DNA from: Streptomyces sp. SLBN-31 | GTDB lineage: Bacteria; Actinomycetota; Actinomycetes; Streptomycetales; Streptomycetaceae | Length of the DNA stretch: 64,000 nt | Direction: 5' to 3' | Assembly: GCF_006715395.1 (NCBI RefSeq) | Contig: NZ_VFNC01000003.1 | Coordinates: forward strand, 62,001 to 126,000 | Shown: in pieces, positions 27,036 to 35,547 of the stretch | Layout of the letters: each line of letters opens with the position of its first letter | How positions within the stretch are numbered: the stretch's first letter is position 1 | Translations under genes and position numbers: made by a program | The notes under the pieces: generated by a model | Told to the model about the DNA's origin: nothing | The model's input: the letters and a program-made list of their open reading frames with translations, nothing else | Database searches by the model: none

Positions 27036-27506
27036 GTGACGAACGAGGACCAGACGCCGGCCGCGGCCTCGCCGCTGCTCGACGATCAGCTGTGCTTCGC
27101 GCTGTACGCGGCCCAGCGCGCGGTGACCGCCGCCTACCGCCCGGTGCTGGAGGAACTCGGCCTCACCTACCCCCAGTACCTGGTGCTGCTCGTCCTGTGG
27201 GAGCGCGGCGAGACGACGGTGAAAGAGCTCGCCGCCGCCCTGCGGCTCGACTACGGCACGATGTCGCCGTTGCTCAAGCGGCTGGAGAGCGCGGGGGTGG
27301 TGCGCCGGGAGCGCGCGGCCCACGACGAGCGCTCGGTGCTCGTCGCGTGCACGGGGCGCGGAGAGGAACTGCGGGAGCGCGCGGCGTGCGTGCCGGGCGC
27401 CCTGCTCACGGCGACGGGGCTCGGCACCGAAGAGGTCGCGCGGTTGCGCGAGGAGTTGTGGAGGCTCGCGGAAAGGGCGCACGAAGCGGCAGAGCGCCCC
27501 GCCTGA
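27036..27506 (+). CDS. ohrR: MarR-family organic-peroxide sensor OhrR
   Basis: A 156-residue winged-helix repressor. The N-terminal QLCFALYAAQRAVTAAYRP holds Cys20, the single reactive cysteine of OhrR proteins, which is oxidised by organic hydroperoxides and releases DNA. The winged helix follows (TTVKELAAALRLDYGTMSPLLKRLESAGVV, read in parts) with the wing containing RRERAAHDERSV. GTG 27036 lacks a ribosome site; GACAAT ends about 6 nt before it, so a leaderless start is possible, with the -10 overlapping the end of nikO. Its likely target is ohr just downstream, where a 22-bp dyad is found. Confidence 0.88.
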   Translation: MTNEDQTPAAASPLLDDQLCFALYAAQRAVTAAYRPVLEELGLTYPQYLVLLVLWERGETTVKELAAALRLDYGTMSPLLKRLESAGVVRRERAAHDERSVLVACTGRGEELRERAACVPGALLTATGLGTEEVARLREELWRLAERAHEAAERPA

Positions 27507-27602
27507 CAGCGCGCGCTCCCGAATAACACGCCCCCGAGCACACCCCCACCAGCCGTTACCCCCGGTTGCATCCCCCCGACCCACGATACCGACCTACCGG
27601 CC

Positions 27603-27624
27603 AGTACCTTGTGCACGATGTACT
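27603..27624. promoter_or_regulatory. 22-bp dyad in the ohr promoter, candidate OhrR operator
   Basis: The half-sites AGTAC and GTACT flank a GTGCAC core, and 18 of the 22 positions are symmetric. It lies 27 bp before the ohr start, overlapping TACCTT (27605-27610), which could be the -10 box. The position suits repression of ohr by the OhrR encoded immediately upstream. Confidence 0.55.
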
Positions 27625-27651
27625 CGCGCACACTCGTTCTGGGGGGCATCC

Positions 27652-28122
27652 ATGAGCGCCATGAGCGACGACCTCACGGCCGACACCGAGACGCCGGACA
27701 CCCGTCCGACGAAGATCATGTACGTCGCCGAGGCGACCGCGCACGGCGGCCGGAACGGCTACGTCACCAGCCAGGACGGCCACATCCAGCTGAAGGTGGC
27801 GATGCCGCCGCAGCTGGGCGGCGACGGTGACGGCACCAACCCCGAGCAGCTCTTCGCGGCCGGCTACAGCTCCTGCTTCCACAACGCCCTGATCCTTGTC
27901 GGCAACCGCATGGGCTACGACCTGACGGGCTCGACCGTCGCCGCCAAGGTCGGCATCGGCCCCAACAGGACCCGCGGCTACGGCCTGGCGGTCGCCCTCA
28001 GCGTCTCCCTGCCGGTCCTGGATCCGGGCGTCGCGGCGAAGCTGGTGGACGCGGCGCACGAGGTGTGCCCTTACTCGAACGCGACCCGCGGGAACATCGA
28101 CGTGACGATTCTGCTTGGTTGA
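27652..28122 (+). CDS. ohr: Organic hydroperoxide reductase Ohr
   Basis: Thiol peroxidase of the Ohr/OsmC fold that reduces organic hydroperoxides, usually with lipoylated protein as electron donor. The 156 residues carry the two redox cysteines: Cys75 in GYSSCFHNAL (peroxidatic) and Cys139 in AHEVCPYSNATRGN (resolving). The EQLFAAGYS stretch is family-typical. GGGGGG lies 5 nt before the ATG; an alternative ATG three codons downstream is less well placed. The N-terminus is about 15 residues longer than usual. It pairs with ohrR. Confidence 0.95.
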   Translation: MSAMSDDLTADTETPDTRPTKIMYVAEATAHGGRNGYVTSQDGHIQLKVAMPPQLGGDGDGTNPEQLFAAGYSSCFHNALILVGNRMGYDLTGSTVAAKVGIGPNRTRGYGLAVALSVSLPVLDPGVAAKLVDAAHEVCPYSNATRGNIDVTILLG

Positions 28123-28158
28123 TCAGGAGAGCGGGACAGGGCGAGGAGGAGTACGGAC

Positions 28159-29325
28159 GTGGACGTGAACGGTGCGGTCGCCGAGGGCTTCGAACCGGTC
28201 GGGGAAGCGTTCGCGAGGAACTTCGACGTGCTCGGGGACCGCGGCGCGGCGGTGGCCGTCTACCGGGACGGGCACCGGGTCGTCGACCTGTGGGCCGGGG
28301 CCAGGGACGTCGACGGCACCGAGCCCTGGCGGCGCGGCACCGCGCAGGTCGTGCGCTCGGCGACCAAGGGCGTCGCCGCCGCCGTAGTCCTGCTGCTGCA
28401 CCAGCGCGGGGAGCTGGATCTGGACGCGCCGGTCGGTGAGTACTGGCCGGAGTTCAAAGCGGCCGGCAAGGAGCGCACGCGGGTGTGGCACCTGCTCGCG
28501 CACCGGGCCGGCGTGCCGGTGCTGGACACGCCGCTCACGCCCGCGCAGGCCGCCGACCCTGACCTAGGCGCCGAGGCGGTCGCGGCCCAGGCGCCGGTGT
28601 GGGAGCCGGGGACGGACCACGGGTATCACGCGCAGACGTACAGCTGGCTGACCGGCGAGCTGGTGCGGCGGGTGACCGGGCGGGACATCGGCGAATGGAT
28701 CGCCGGTGAGATCGCCGGCCCGCTCGGCGCGGACCTGTGGCTCGGACTGCCCGATGGCGAGCGGGCGCGCGCGGGCCGCGTGGCGCAGATCGATCCCCCG
28801 GCCGATCCGCGCGGTCTGCGGACGCGCCCCAAGCGGGAGGTCTCCGAGGCCTATGCCGACCCCGCCTCCCTCACCCGCCGCGCCTTCGCCGCGATCACGC
28901 CGCTGCCCGACGAGAACGACCCCGCCTACCGGGCCGCGACCCTGCCGGCCTCCAACGGCGTCGCGACGGCGGACGGACTGGCCCGTTTCTACGCCTCGCT
29001 GATCGGCGAAGTGGACGGCGGCAGCCGCCTGTTCACGCCGGAGACGGTCGAGCTGGCCCGCGCCGAGCGCAGCGCGGGGCCGGACCGCGTGCTGGTGGTG
29101 GCGACCAGGTTCGGCCTGGGCTACATGCTGCACGGAGCGGCTTCCCCGCTGCTGTCCCCCACCTCCTTCGGCCACCCGGGCCGCGGCGGCGCCCTCGGCT
29201 TCGCCGACCCCGACTCGGGCATCGCCTTCGGCTATGTGACCAACGGCTTCAGGAAGAGCGTGACGGCGGACCCGAGGGCGCAGGCGCTCGTACGGGCGCT
29301 GCGCGCGTCCCTCGGCTCCGCCTGA
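28159..29325 (+). CDS. Serine hydrolase of the class C beta-lactamase/EstB family
   Basis: A 388-residue cytosolic-type serine beta-lactamase-like esterase; there is no signal peptide. The nucleophile motif is RSATKGV (SxxK, about residue 73), the second element is a YHAQTYSW segment in the YxN position, and the third is FGHPGRGGALGF (HxG-like). Such proteins in Streptomyces are usually esterases rather than antibiotic-degrading enzymes; the substrate is unknown. The GTG start is 36 bp after ohr, so it could share the ohr transcript. Confidence 0.82.
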   Translation: MDVNGAVAEGFEPVGEAFARNFDVLGDRGAAVAVYRDGHRVVDLWAGARDVDGTEPWRRGTAQVVRSATKGVAAAVVLLLHQRGELDLDAPVGEYWPEFKAAGKERTRVWHLLAHRAGVPVLDTPLTPAQAADPDLGAEAVAAQAPVWEPGTDHGYHAQTYSWLTGELVRRVTGRDIGEWIAGEIAGPLGADLWLGLPDGERARAGRVAQIDPPADPRGLRTRPKREVSEAYADPASLTRRAFAAITPLPDENDPAYRAATLPASNGVATADGLARFYASLIGEVDGGSRLFTPETVELARAERSAGPDRVLVVATRFGLGYMLHGAASPLLSPTSFGHPGRGGALGFADPDSGIAFGYVTNGFRKSVTADPRAQALVRALRASLGSA

Positions 29326-29366
29326 CGCTCAGCCGTACGCCTGCCGCTCGGCCGTGAGCCCGCCGC

Positions 29367-29642
29367 TCAGACGTTGATCGGGTGGGAGGTCCGGCCGGAG
29401 GCCGAGTCGATCTCGCCGTGCGCCTTGGTGAGCAGTTGCATGGCGAGTTCGTTCAGCGCCCGCGCGCCGGCGATCTCCTCGCCGACCCTCGGCTGATTGG
29501 AGTCGGTGTGGTGGCGGCTCGCGTGCCCATGGGCCCGTACCTCGGTACCGTCGGGCAGGCGAACCATCGCGACGGCCCGTGTGTGGGTCTCGTCCTCGCT
29601 GAACTCCATCTCCACGTGCCATCCCACAGCGGTGTGCATCAT
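29367..29642 (-). CDS. DUF1876-family small protein
   Basis: A 91-residue protein of the DUF1876 (Rv2632c-like) family: GWHVEMEFSEDETHTRAVAMV, LPDGTEVRAHGHASRHHTD and RVGEEIAGARALNEL are characteristic. The fold is reported to resemble dsRNA-binding domains; no function is established. ATG 29642 has GGAGG at 8 nt; a second ATG follows directly. It is convergent with the serine hydrolase gene, 41 bp apart. Confidence 0.85.
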   Translation of the reverse strand: MMHTAVGWHVEMEFSEDETHTRAVAMVRLPDGTEVRAHGHASRHHTDSNQPRVGEEIAGARALNELAMQLLTKAHGEIDSASGRTSHPINV

Positions 29643-29711
29643 GACGATCACCTCCGGAACACCTGCTTCCAGGGTGCTCCCCGGGGACCCCTTCGCGCGA
29701 GGGGTACCGGG

Positions 29712-32468
29712 TCAGCCGTCGGACTCCGCGGAGGGGAGGTAGGCGCCGGGCACGTCGTTCGGCGCGTAGACCTTCTTGTCGCCGGGGTAGGGCTTGGTCC
29801 AGTTGTGGGTCTGGTACCAGGTGTAGCGGTTCATCTGCTCGTTGTTGGCGTAGTCGGGCACGGCGTGCGGGCCGGTCAGGCGCTGGTGCGAGGCCCAGGT
29901 CTTCCACTCGTCCGCGAGTGCCTGCTTGGCCTCGGGGACCGCGGCGGACGTCGGGGCGGCGGCGGCCGAGGGGTCCTGCGGCGCGGGGGTGTCCGGGCCG
30001 CAGGGTGGCTGGGGGGTGACGCCGAGGGTGAGGGAGGTGCGGTTGGGGACGGCCGTGAACGGCGTGGTGTCCGGCTTCAGGGTGAACGCCCCGTACATGG
30101 GGGTGGCGGCGCTGTCCTTCTGGTTCATCGGGTGGATCCCGAGGATCTGCTCGATGGTGCGGATCATCGTGATCTGCGAGTAGTAGTGGCTGTCGACCGT
30201 GTCGCGCTGGGCCCAGGGGCTGATGATCTGGACCGGGGCGCGGTGGCCGTCGACGTGGTCGAGGCCGTTCTGCGAGTCGTCCTCGACGACGAAGATCGCC
30301 GAGTCCTTCCAGTACCTGCTGTGGGAGATCTCGTCGACCATGCGGCCGACGGCGAGGTCGTTGTCGGCGACCTCGGCGGCGGCGTTGGCGGGGCCGCCGG
30401 TGTGGTCGTTGGAGAACCAGAACATGTTGAGGTTCGCCGGGCCGTTCTTCTCGAAGTCCTGCTTCCAGATCTGTTCCTTGTAGATGTCCGGGACGCTGAG
30501 GTCGAACATCGGGAAGCCCTGGACCGACACCTTGTTGAGGGAGGGGATCGCCGAGCCGGTCTGGATGGGGTACTGGGTCTGCGCGCCGGTGGTTTCCATG
30601 GTCTTGCTGTCGCAGTACAGGTTCTGCCAGCTGGCGTCGGCCGGCTTGCTCTCCAGCGACTGGAACTCGCCGAAGTCCTTGACGGACCTGCCGGCCGCCT
30701 GCGCGCCGCTCCAGATGAAACCGGACTTCTGGTGGCCGAGGGCGTCGTTCTCGGTGTCGTAGCTGCGCTGGTACTCGCCGGCGGAGGACTCGGTGTACTC
30801 CGGGTTGTCGGACTGCATCAGCCAGTTGTGGCCCTCGGCGGAGTTGGTGCCGACGTCGTAGAAGTTGTCGTAGAGCCCGAACCGGTCGGCCAGCGCGTGC
30901 TGGTTGGGGGTGACGTTCTCGCCGAACGTGGCCAGCGAGGAGTCGCCGTCGCCCTGCGGGAGGTCGCCGTAGACCTGGTCGTAGGTGCGGTTCTCCTTCA
31001 CCAGCAGGAAGACGTGTTTGATCGTCGAGGGGTCGCCGAGGCGCAGCGGGACGGGGAGCGCCGGCACGTGGCTCTTGCCGCTCGAGGTGACGACCGAGCC
31101 GGGCGTCCAGCCGTTCTGCTTGAAGACCCTGACGGTCCGGGCCCGGACGACGTGGTCGTCGGGCAGGGTGAACCGCGTGATGCTCGACGTGGTGTCGTGG
31201 GTGCCGTGGCCGGTGGCGGTGGTGGGGCGGCGGGCGTCTATGCCGCGGGTGTTGGAGACCACGACGTCGTCGCCGACGGTGGTGATCTCCGAGGGGAAGT
31301 AGTCGGTGGGCAGCAGGCCGACGTAACCGGCGGGCTCTTGCGGCGACTTGTAGCGGTAGACGGCGACGGCGTTCGCGCGGCCGAGGGTGACCAGCAGGCG
31401 GCCGTCGTCGGTGAGGGTGACCGCGTTCGGCTCGTAGCCGACCTTCGCCTCGGGCCACGGCTGGGTCGCGATGGTCTGGACGACCTTGTCCTTGCGGGTG
31501 TCGATGACCGAGACGTTGTTGTCGGCGGTGTTGGTGACGAACACCGCGCCCTTCGCCGCGTATACGGCGGTGGGGTGCAGGCCGACGTCGATGGAGCCGA
31601 CCGCGGCGGACGGGTCGGTGGTGTCGATGACGCTGACCGTGCCGGTGGTGGTGGCGCCGGTATCGGGGTCCGCCGGTACGTCGGTGCCGTACGAGTTGAT
31701 GGTGGTGTCGCCGTCCTTGGCGGGACGGCCGCCCTCGTTGCCGACGTACAGCTTGCCGTCGGCCATGGCGAGGCCGCGCGGGGCGTTGCCGACGGCCCAG
31801 CTGTGCCGGACGGTTCCGGTCGCCGCGTCGAGGGCGACGACGCGGTTCTGGCCGTTGACGGCCGCGTACACGGTGGAGCCGTCGGCGGAGAACACGACGG
31901 CGCCCACGAGCGCGTGCTGGGCGCCGTCGGCCGGGATCGGGACGGCCACGGGGTCGGAGAGGGTGCCGTCGGAGCCGACGGTGAACCGGGTGTAGCCGTC
32001 GGTCTGGCCGAGCCACAGCTGGGTGCCGTCGGGCGAGTAGGTGGGGCCCTCCTGGCCGACCGAGGCGCTCTTGATGCGCAGGTCGTCCGCCTTGTTGGTG
32101 CCGACCTTCTGGATCACCTGACCGGTGCTCAGGTCCATGATGACCAGGGAGGCGTCGCCGTCGGCGACCGAGGCGGCGAGGTGGCTTCCGTCCGGAGCCA
32201 CCGTCGACGACATGATCTTGCCGTCGTTGACGACCGTGCGGCTGCCGTACGGCTTGAGGAACTGGTCGCTGGAGATGACCTGTCCCTCGGGGGTGTCCTC
32301 GGCGACCTGCCGGCTGCCGAACTGCCACGTCGAGGCGACCGCCGTGCCCGTGACGCCGAGGGCGACGGCGATGCCCGCCGTCACCAGCACGGCGCGGCGG
32401 CCGACGCGTCTGCCGAAGAGGTTGAGCTGCTCCTTCTCGTTGACCCGGCGCTGCCGTGTTACCTGCAT
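29712..32468 (-). CDS. Membrane-anchored beta-propeller/phosphoesterase (phospholipase C-like)
   Basis: A 918-residue protein: short basic cytoplasmic N-terminus, membrane anchor (about 26-46, AVLVTAGIAVALGVTGTAVAS), a YVTN/YncE-type propeller (about 60-450, with VSVIDT, VVALDAATGTV and similar blades), then an extracellular phosphoesterase domain of the alkaline-phosphatase superfamily. The latter has KENRTYDQVYG (ENRTYD 492-497, metal and Thr nucleophile region), the GHNWLMQSDNPEY segment, VVEDDSQNGLDHVDGHR and ISPWAQRDTVDSHYYSQ. The substrate is unknown. It follows the ABC permease gene with only 4 bp between stop and ATG, so the three genes form one unit. GAAGGGA precedes the ATG. Confidence 0.85.
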   Translation of the reverse strand: MQVTRQRRVNEKEQLNLFGRRVGRRAVLVTAGIAVALGVTGTAVASTWQFGSRQVAEDTPEGQVISSDQFLKPYGSRTVVNDGKIMSSTVAPDGSHLAASVADGDASLVIMDLSTGQVIQKVGTNKADDLRIKSASVGQEGPTYSPDGTQLWLGQTDGYTRFTVGSDGTLSDPVAVPIPADGAQHALVGAVVFSADGSTVYAAVNGQNRVVALDAATGTVRHSWAVGNAPRGLAMADGKLYVGNEGGRPAKDGDTTINSYGTDVPADPDTGATTTGTVSVIDTTDPSAAVGSIDVGLHPTAVYAAKGAVFVTNTADNNVSVIDTRKDKVVQTIATQPWPEAKVGYEPNAVTLTDDGRLLVTLGRANAVAVYRYKSPQEPAGYVGLLPTDYFPSEITTVGDDVVVSNTRGIDARRPTTATGHGTHDTTSSITRFTLPDDHVVRARTVRVFKQNGWTPGSVVTSSGKSHVPALPVPLRLGDPSTIKHVFLLVKENRTYDQVYGDLPQGDGDSSLATFGENVTPNQHALADRFGLYDNFYDVGTNSAEGHNWLMQSDNPEYTESSAGEYQRSYDTENDALGHQKSGFIWSGAQAAGRSVKDFGEFQSLESKPADASWQNLYCDSKTMETTGAQTQYPIQTGSAIPSLNKVSVQGFPMFDLSVPDIYKEQIWKQDFEKNGPANLNMFWFSNDHTGGPANAAAEVADNDLAVGRMVDEISHSRYWKDSAIFVVEDDSQNGLDHVDGHRAPVQIISPWAQRDTVDSHYYSQITMIRTIEQILGIHPMNQKDSAATPMYGAFTLKPDTTPFTAVPNRTSLTLGVTPQPPCGPDTPAPQDPSAAAAPTSAAVPEAKQALADEWKTWASHQRLTGPHAVPDYANNEQMNRYTWYQTHNWTKPYPGDKKVYAPNDVPGAYLPSAESDG

Positions 32469-32472
32469 GGAA

Positions 32473-33831
32473 CTATCCCTTCGAGGTGGTGTCGAGCAGG
32501 TCGACGTTGCCGTCGAACTGCCACAGCGGGTTCGGCGCGTCCCCTGTCGGGGTGCGCACCAGGAAGTAGCCGTTGACTTCCTTCGGCCCGTCGCCGTCGG
32601 CGACGAACCGCCCGTCCGAGGTGACGTCGAGCTGGTAGACGGCCTGGCCCGGTACCGGGACGCCGGGGAGATGCCAGATGACGACGCAGCGCCAGTCGTT
32701 GCCCGCGCCGCTCTGGGCGCCCTGGCCGTCGCTCTTGGTGCAGGCCGCGGTGGAACGCAGCCGGGCCTCGGTGACGGCGGGGCGGTGCAGCTGTTCGGTC
32801 TGCATGCGGTACAGGTGCGCGAAAGCGGTGGCCACCGACCGCTGGACCTTGTCCCGGGTGATGCCGGAGCCGGTGGAGGGGGTGAACGCGGCGACGCTGG
32901 CGACGGTGAGCGCGGTCAGGCCGGCCAGGGGCAGCAGCCCGAGGGTGATCGCGCGGCGCCCGGCACCGTCGTAGGCGAGGTCGGTGAAGTCCCGGCGCAG
33001 GAACAGCAGATGGGCCAGCGCGGTCGCGAGCAGCGCCCATACGAGGCTCACCGCGACGCCGATCAGGAGCGGGGCGAGCTGGGCCGGGCTGGTGAACAGG
33101 CCGTTCCAGGAGATGAAGGCGTAGCCGGGCAGGGCGAGGCGTACGGCGACCGGCAGCGGCAGCATTTGGGCGACCTGCATGCCGAGGGCGACGAGCGGTG
33201 GCAGCAGCAGGCCCGTCGGGGACCGGCCGAGCGCGACCGAACCGAGCAGGCCGATCGCGGCGAGGGCCAGGGTGGGGGCCAGGGCGGCGACCCAGGCGAG
33301 CAGGACGCGTACGGCGGTGTCGGAGGACGTCAGCCGGTGGCCGTCGAGGCCGACCAGGGGCTGGTCGCCGACCGAGGCGAGGCCGCCGGCCGTGCTGGAG
33401 ACGGCCAGCCCGGCCACCAGCAGCAGGATCACGGTGAGGCTGGCCAGGGACTTCGCCACGAAGATCCGCCGGGGTGAGCGGACGGCGACCAGCAGGTGCC
33501 GCCAGGTGCCGAGCCGGTCCTCGGAGGCGAAGACGTCACCCGCGACCAGGGAGGTCAGCAGCGGGAGCGCCCAGGTGCCGGCGAAGCCGAGCATCACCAG
33601 CGGCCCGGCCCACCCGGTGGCGTGCATCCAGCGACCGAAGAGGGTGTCGGAGGGCAGGGTGCTCTGCCCGCCCACGCCGGCGACGAAGACGCCCGGCGCG
33701 ATCCAGCAGACCAGCACCAGCAGGCGGATGCGCCACTGCGAGACCAGCTTGACCAGTTCGAAGCGGTAGCCGCGCGGGACGGAGACGGGTCGGGCGCCGA
33801 CGACCTCGTCGTCGGCGAGGGCGGTACTCAT
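32473..33831 (-). CDS. ABC-2 type transporter permease with an extracellular C-terminal domain
   Basis: Membrane subunit of an ABC exporter, 452 residues. There are six or more hydrophobic segments (e.g. LLVLVCWIAPGVFVAGV near 41-57, LLLPPLVALGMQVAQMLP), then about 130 residues outside the membrane, with two cysteines (AACTKSD and WRCVVIWHLP) that probably form a disulfide. This extra domain is unusual for plain ABC-2 permeases. ATG 33831 overlaps the ATPase stop (ATGA). Co-transcribed with the phosphoesterase, so the exporter and the enzyme probably act on the same envelope substrate; this is inference. Confidence 0.85.
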   Translation of the reverse strand: MSTALADDEVVGARPVSVPRGYRFELVKLVSQWRIRLLVLVCWIAPGVFVAGVGGQSTLPSDTLFGRWMHATGWAGPLVMLGFAGTWALPLLTSLVAGDVFASEDRLGTWRHLLVAVRSPRRIFVAKSLASLTVILLLVAGLAVSSTAGGLASVGDQPLVGLDGHRLTSSDTAVRVLLAWVAALAPTLALAAIGLLGSVALGRSPTGLLLPPLVALGMQVAQMLPLPVAVRLALPGYAFISWNGLFTSPAQLAPLLIGVAVSLVWALLATALAHLLFLRRDFTDLAYDGAGRRAITLGLLPLAGLTALTVASVAAFTPSTGSGITRDKVQRSVATAFAHLYRMQTEQLHRPAVTEARLRSTAACTKSDGQGAQSGAGNDWRCVVIWHLPGVPVPGQAVYQLDVTSDGRFVADGDGPKEVNGYFLVRTPTGDAPNPLWQFDGNVDLLDTTSKG

Positions 33832-34778
33832 CTGCCGGCCTCCTCGCGCTGGTCGGTGAGGGCGAGGAAGGCGGCCTCCAACGGCGAGACCACGGGGGCC
33901 AGTTCGCGGACCGCGACGCCCGAGCGGACGATCGCGGACACCAGTTCGTCGAGGGCGGGCACGAGCCCGCGCAGGACGAGCGTCTCGGCGTCCTGCCGCG
34001 TCCCCGGCCCCGGGTCGTCGACGATCCGGATGCCGGCCGTCCCGGCGGCCAGCCGGCGCGCGGCCCGCGGGTCGGACGTGCGCAGCCGGTAGTCGAGTTC
34101 GCGGTTCTCGGCCGCCAGCTTGCCCAGCGGGCCGGAGAACACGACCCGCCCGGTGGCGAGGATGGTGACCTCGGAGCACAGGGCCTCCAGGTCGTCCATA
34201 CGGTGGCTGGAGAGCACGACGGCGGTGCCGTCCGCGGCGAGTCGGGCGAGGACGCCGTGCACATGCCGCTTGCCGGCCGGGTCGAGGCCGTTGGCGGGCT
34301 CGTCGAGGACCAGCAACCGGGGCCTGGTGAGCAGGGCGGCGGCGAGCCCGAGCCGCTGGCGCATGCCGAGGGAGAAGCCGCGGGCCCTGTCGTCGGCGAC
34401 GTCGGTGAGTCCGACCTCGTCGAGGGCTTCGTCGACCCGGGCCGTACGCGGGTCCTCGCCGCGCAGCCGGGCCAGCGCGGCCAGATTCTGACGTGCGGTC
34501 AGCGAGGGGTACAGGCCGGGCCCGTCGACGAACCCGGCGACCCCGTCGGGCACGCCGAACGCCCGCCCCACGGGCACGCCGAGGATGTCGAGGCCGCCCG
34601 CGTCGGCGACGGCCAGGCCCAGCAGCAGGCCGAGCAGCGTCGTCTTGCCGGCGCCGTTCGGGCCGACCAGGCCGTGGATCCGACCCTGCGTCACATCCAG
34701 GTCGACGGCGTCGAGTGCGACGACGTCGCCGAAGCACTTGGTGACCGCACGGGCCCGGACTGCGTGGAGTGCGTCCAT
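33828..34778 (-). CDS. ABC transporter ATPase (DRR/BcrA-type exporter)
   Basis: A 316-residue ATPase: Walker A GLVGPNGAGKTTLL (about 37-50), Q-loop region GFVDGPGLYPSLTARQN, signature FSLGMRQRLGLAAALL, Walker B LLVLDEPANGLDP and switch VVLSSHRMDDLE. The C-terminal 90 residues are the extension typical of BcrA/DrrA exporters. GAAGGGA lies before ATG 34778. First gene of a three-gene unit with the permease and phosphoesterase. The 256 bp upstream, before the convergent-side hypothetical gene, has a small dyad (AACGC-TTG-GCGTT, 34923-34935) and no gene. Confidence 0.9.
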   Translation of the reverse strand: MDALHAVRARAVTKCFGDVVALDAVDLDVTQGRIHGLVGPNGAGKTTLLGLLLGLAVADAGGLDILGVPVGRAFGVPDGVAGFVDGPGLYPSLTARQNLAALARLRGEDPRTARVDEALDEVGLTDVADDRARGFSLGMRQRLGLAAALLTRPRLLVLDEPANGLDPAGKRHVHGVLARLAADGTAVVLSSHRMDDLEALCSEVTILATGRVVFSGPLGKLAAENRELDYRLRTSDPRAARRLAAGTAGIRIVDDPGPGTRQDAETLVLRGLVPALDELVSAIVRSGVAVRELAPVVSPLEAAFLALTDQREEAGR

Positions 34779-35034
34779 GAGTCCCTTCTTCCGGAATCCG
34801 TCGGGACCCTAGGGACGACACACAACCCAGGCACGGACGGCCGGCTGAACGTTGGTGGAACGGATCGTCAAGGCATCGACAAATCGTGTGCACGACAACT
34901 CAACGCAGACCGCGGCTTGGCCAACGCTTGGCGTTATGTTCCGGACAACGTTGCCGGGGTCTCCTCCAGAGCCGGAGACAGGGGCGGTCGGCTCCGGCTC
35001 GCGTGCGGTACGCGGCAGCGAACGGCCTGTAGGC

Positions 35035-35538
35035 CTAGCCGAGATCCGGGATGGCGGGAGATGTCCAGAAGGTGACAGTCGGCCCGTAAGATCCGTCCTC
35101 TTCGTCGCTCACCTCGACGGTGATTTCCCGATCAGGATGGCGCGAGGACAGGACTCCCTGCCAGCACTCGCCCAGACTCAGTGCGAGTTGGGGCAGTTCG
35201 TCTCCGAGGTGTTCGTCATCCGTGAGGGCGGTGTTGCCGAATGTGGCCCACAACTCGACATGGTTGACGACAGCTTCGACGTGTTGCCGCTCCTGGCCCG
35301 GCTTCGTGAACCAATCGTCGACAGCGGCCTGGCTGAACCGGTCCTTCAGGAAGACGCAACCCCGGTACTCGACCGTCTCGGGGCAGAACAGCCAGGCCGC
35401 AGACAGGACGAAACGAAGGCCGCCCTCGTAGTCGAGGTAGTTGGCCGGGGAGAGCTCCTCGTCGTTCCATTCGGTGCGCCAGCGCCTGAAGAACGCCGGC
35501 AGTTCACGCTCGGACCATGCCGATTCGCTGCTGCTCAC
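35035..35538 (-). CDS. Hypothetical protein, unrecognised
   Basis: A 167-residue soluble, acidic protein. I recognise no family. Visible features are a Trp- and Glu-rich N-terminus (WSERELPAFFRRWRTEWNDEE), two Cys residues (WLFCPETVEYRGCVFLK) and no signal or membrane helix. Start taken as GTG 35538, with TTAGGTGG upstream; GTG 35547, directly after the EamA stop, is possible. It follows the EamA gene closely and is probably on the same transcript, though the products look unrelated. Confidence 0.7.
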   Translation of the reverse strand: MSSSESAWSERELPAFFRRWRTEWNDEELSPANYLDYEGGLRFVLSAAWLFCPETVEYRGCVFLKDRFSQAAVDDWFTKPGQERQHVEAVVNHVELWATFGNTALTDDEHLGDELPQLALSLGECWQGVLSSRHPDREITVEVSDEEDGSYGPTVTFWTSPAIPDLG

Positions 35539-35547
35539 GAGCACCAC

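Noticed and set aside
28159..29325. Antibiotic-resistance beta-lactamase
   Set aside because: No signal peptide, and the active-site motifs fit the EstB-like esterase branch better than true class C enzymes.
29382..32576. A 1,064-codon open frame opposite the phosphoesterase
   Set aside because: High-GC shadow frame: no domains, low-complexity Gly/Val/Asp composition, while the minus strand encodes a complete recognised protein.
34779..35034. A gene in the 256-bp spacer between the ABC operon and the hypothetical gene
   Set aside because: No frame has a ribosome site with a protein-like product; only a short dyad (34923-34935) was seen.
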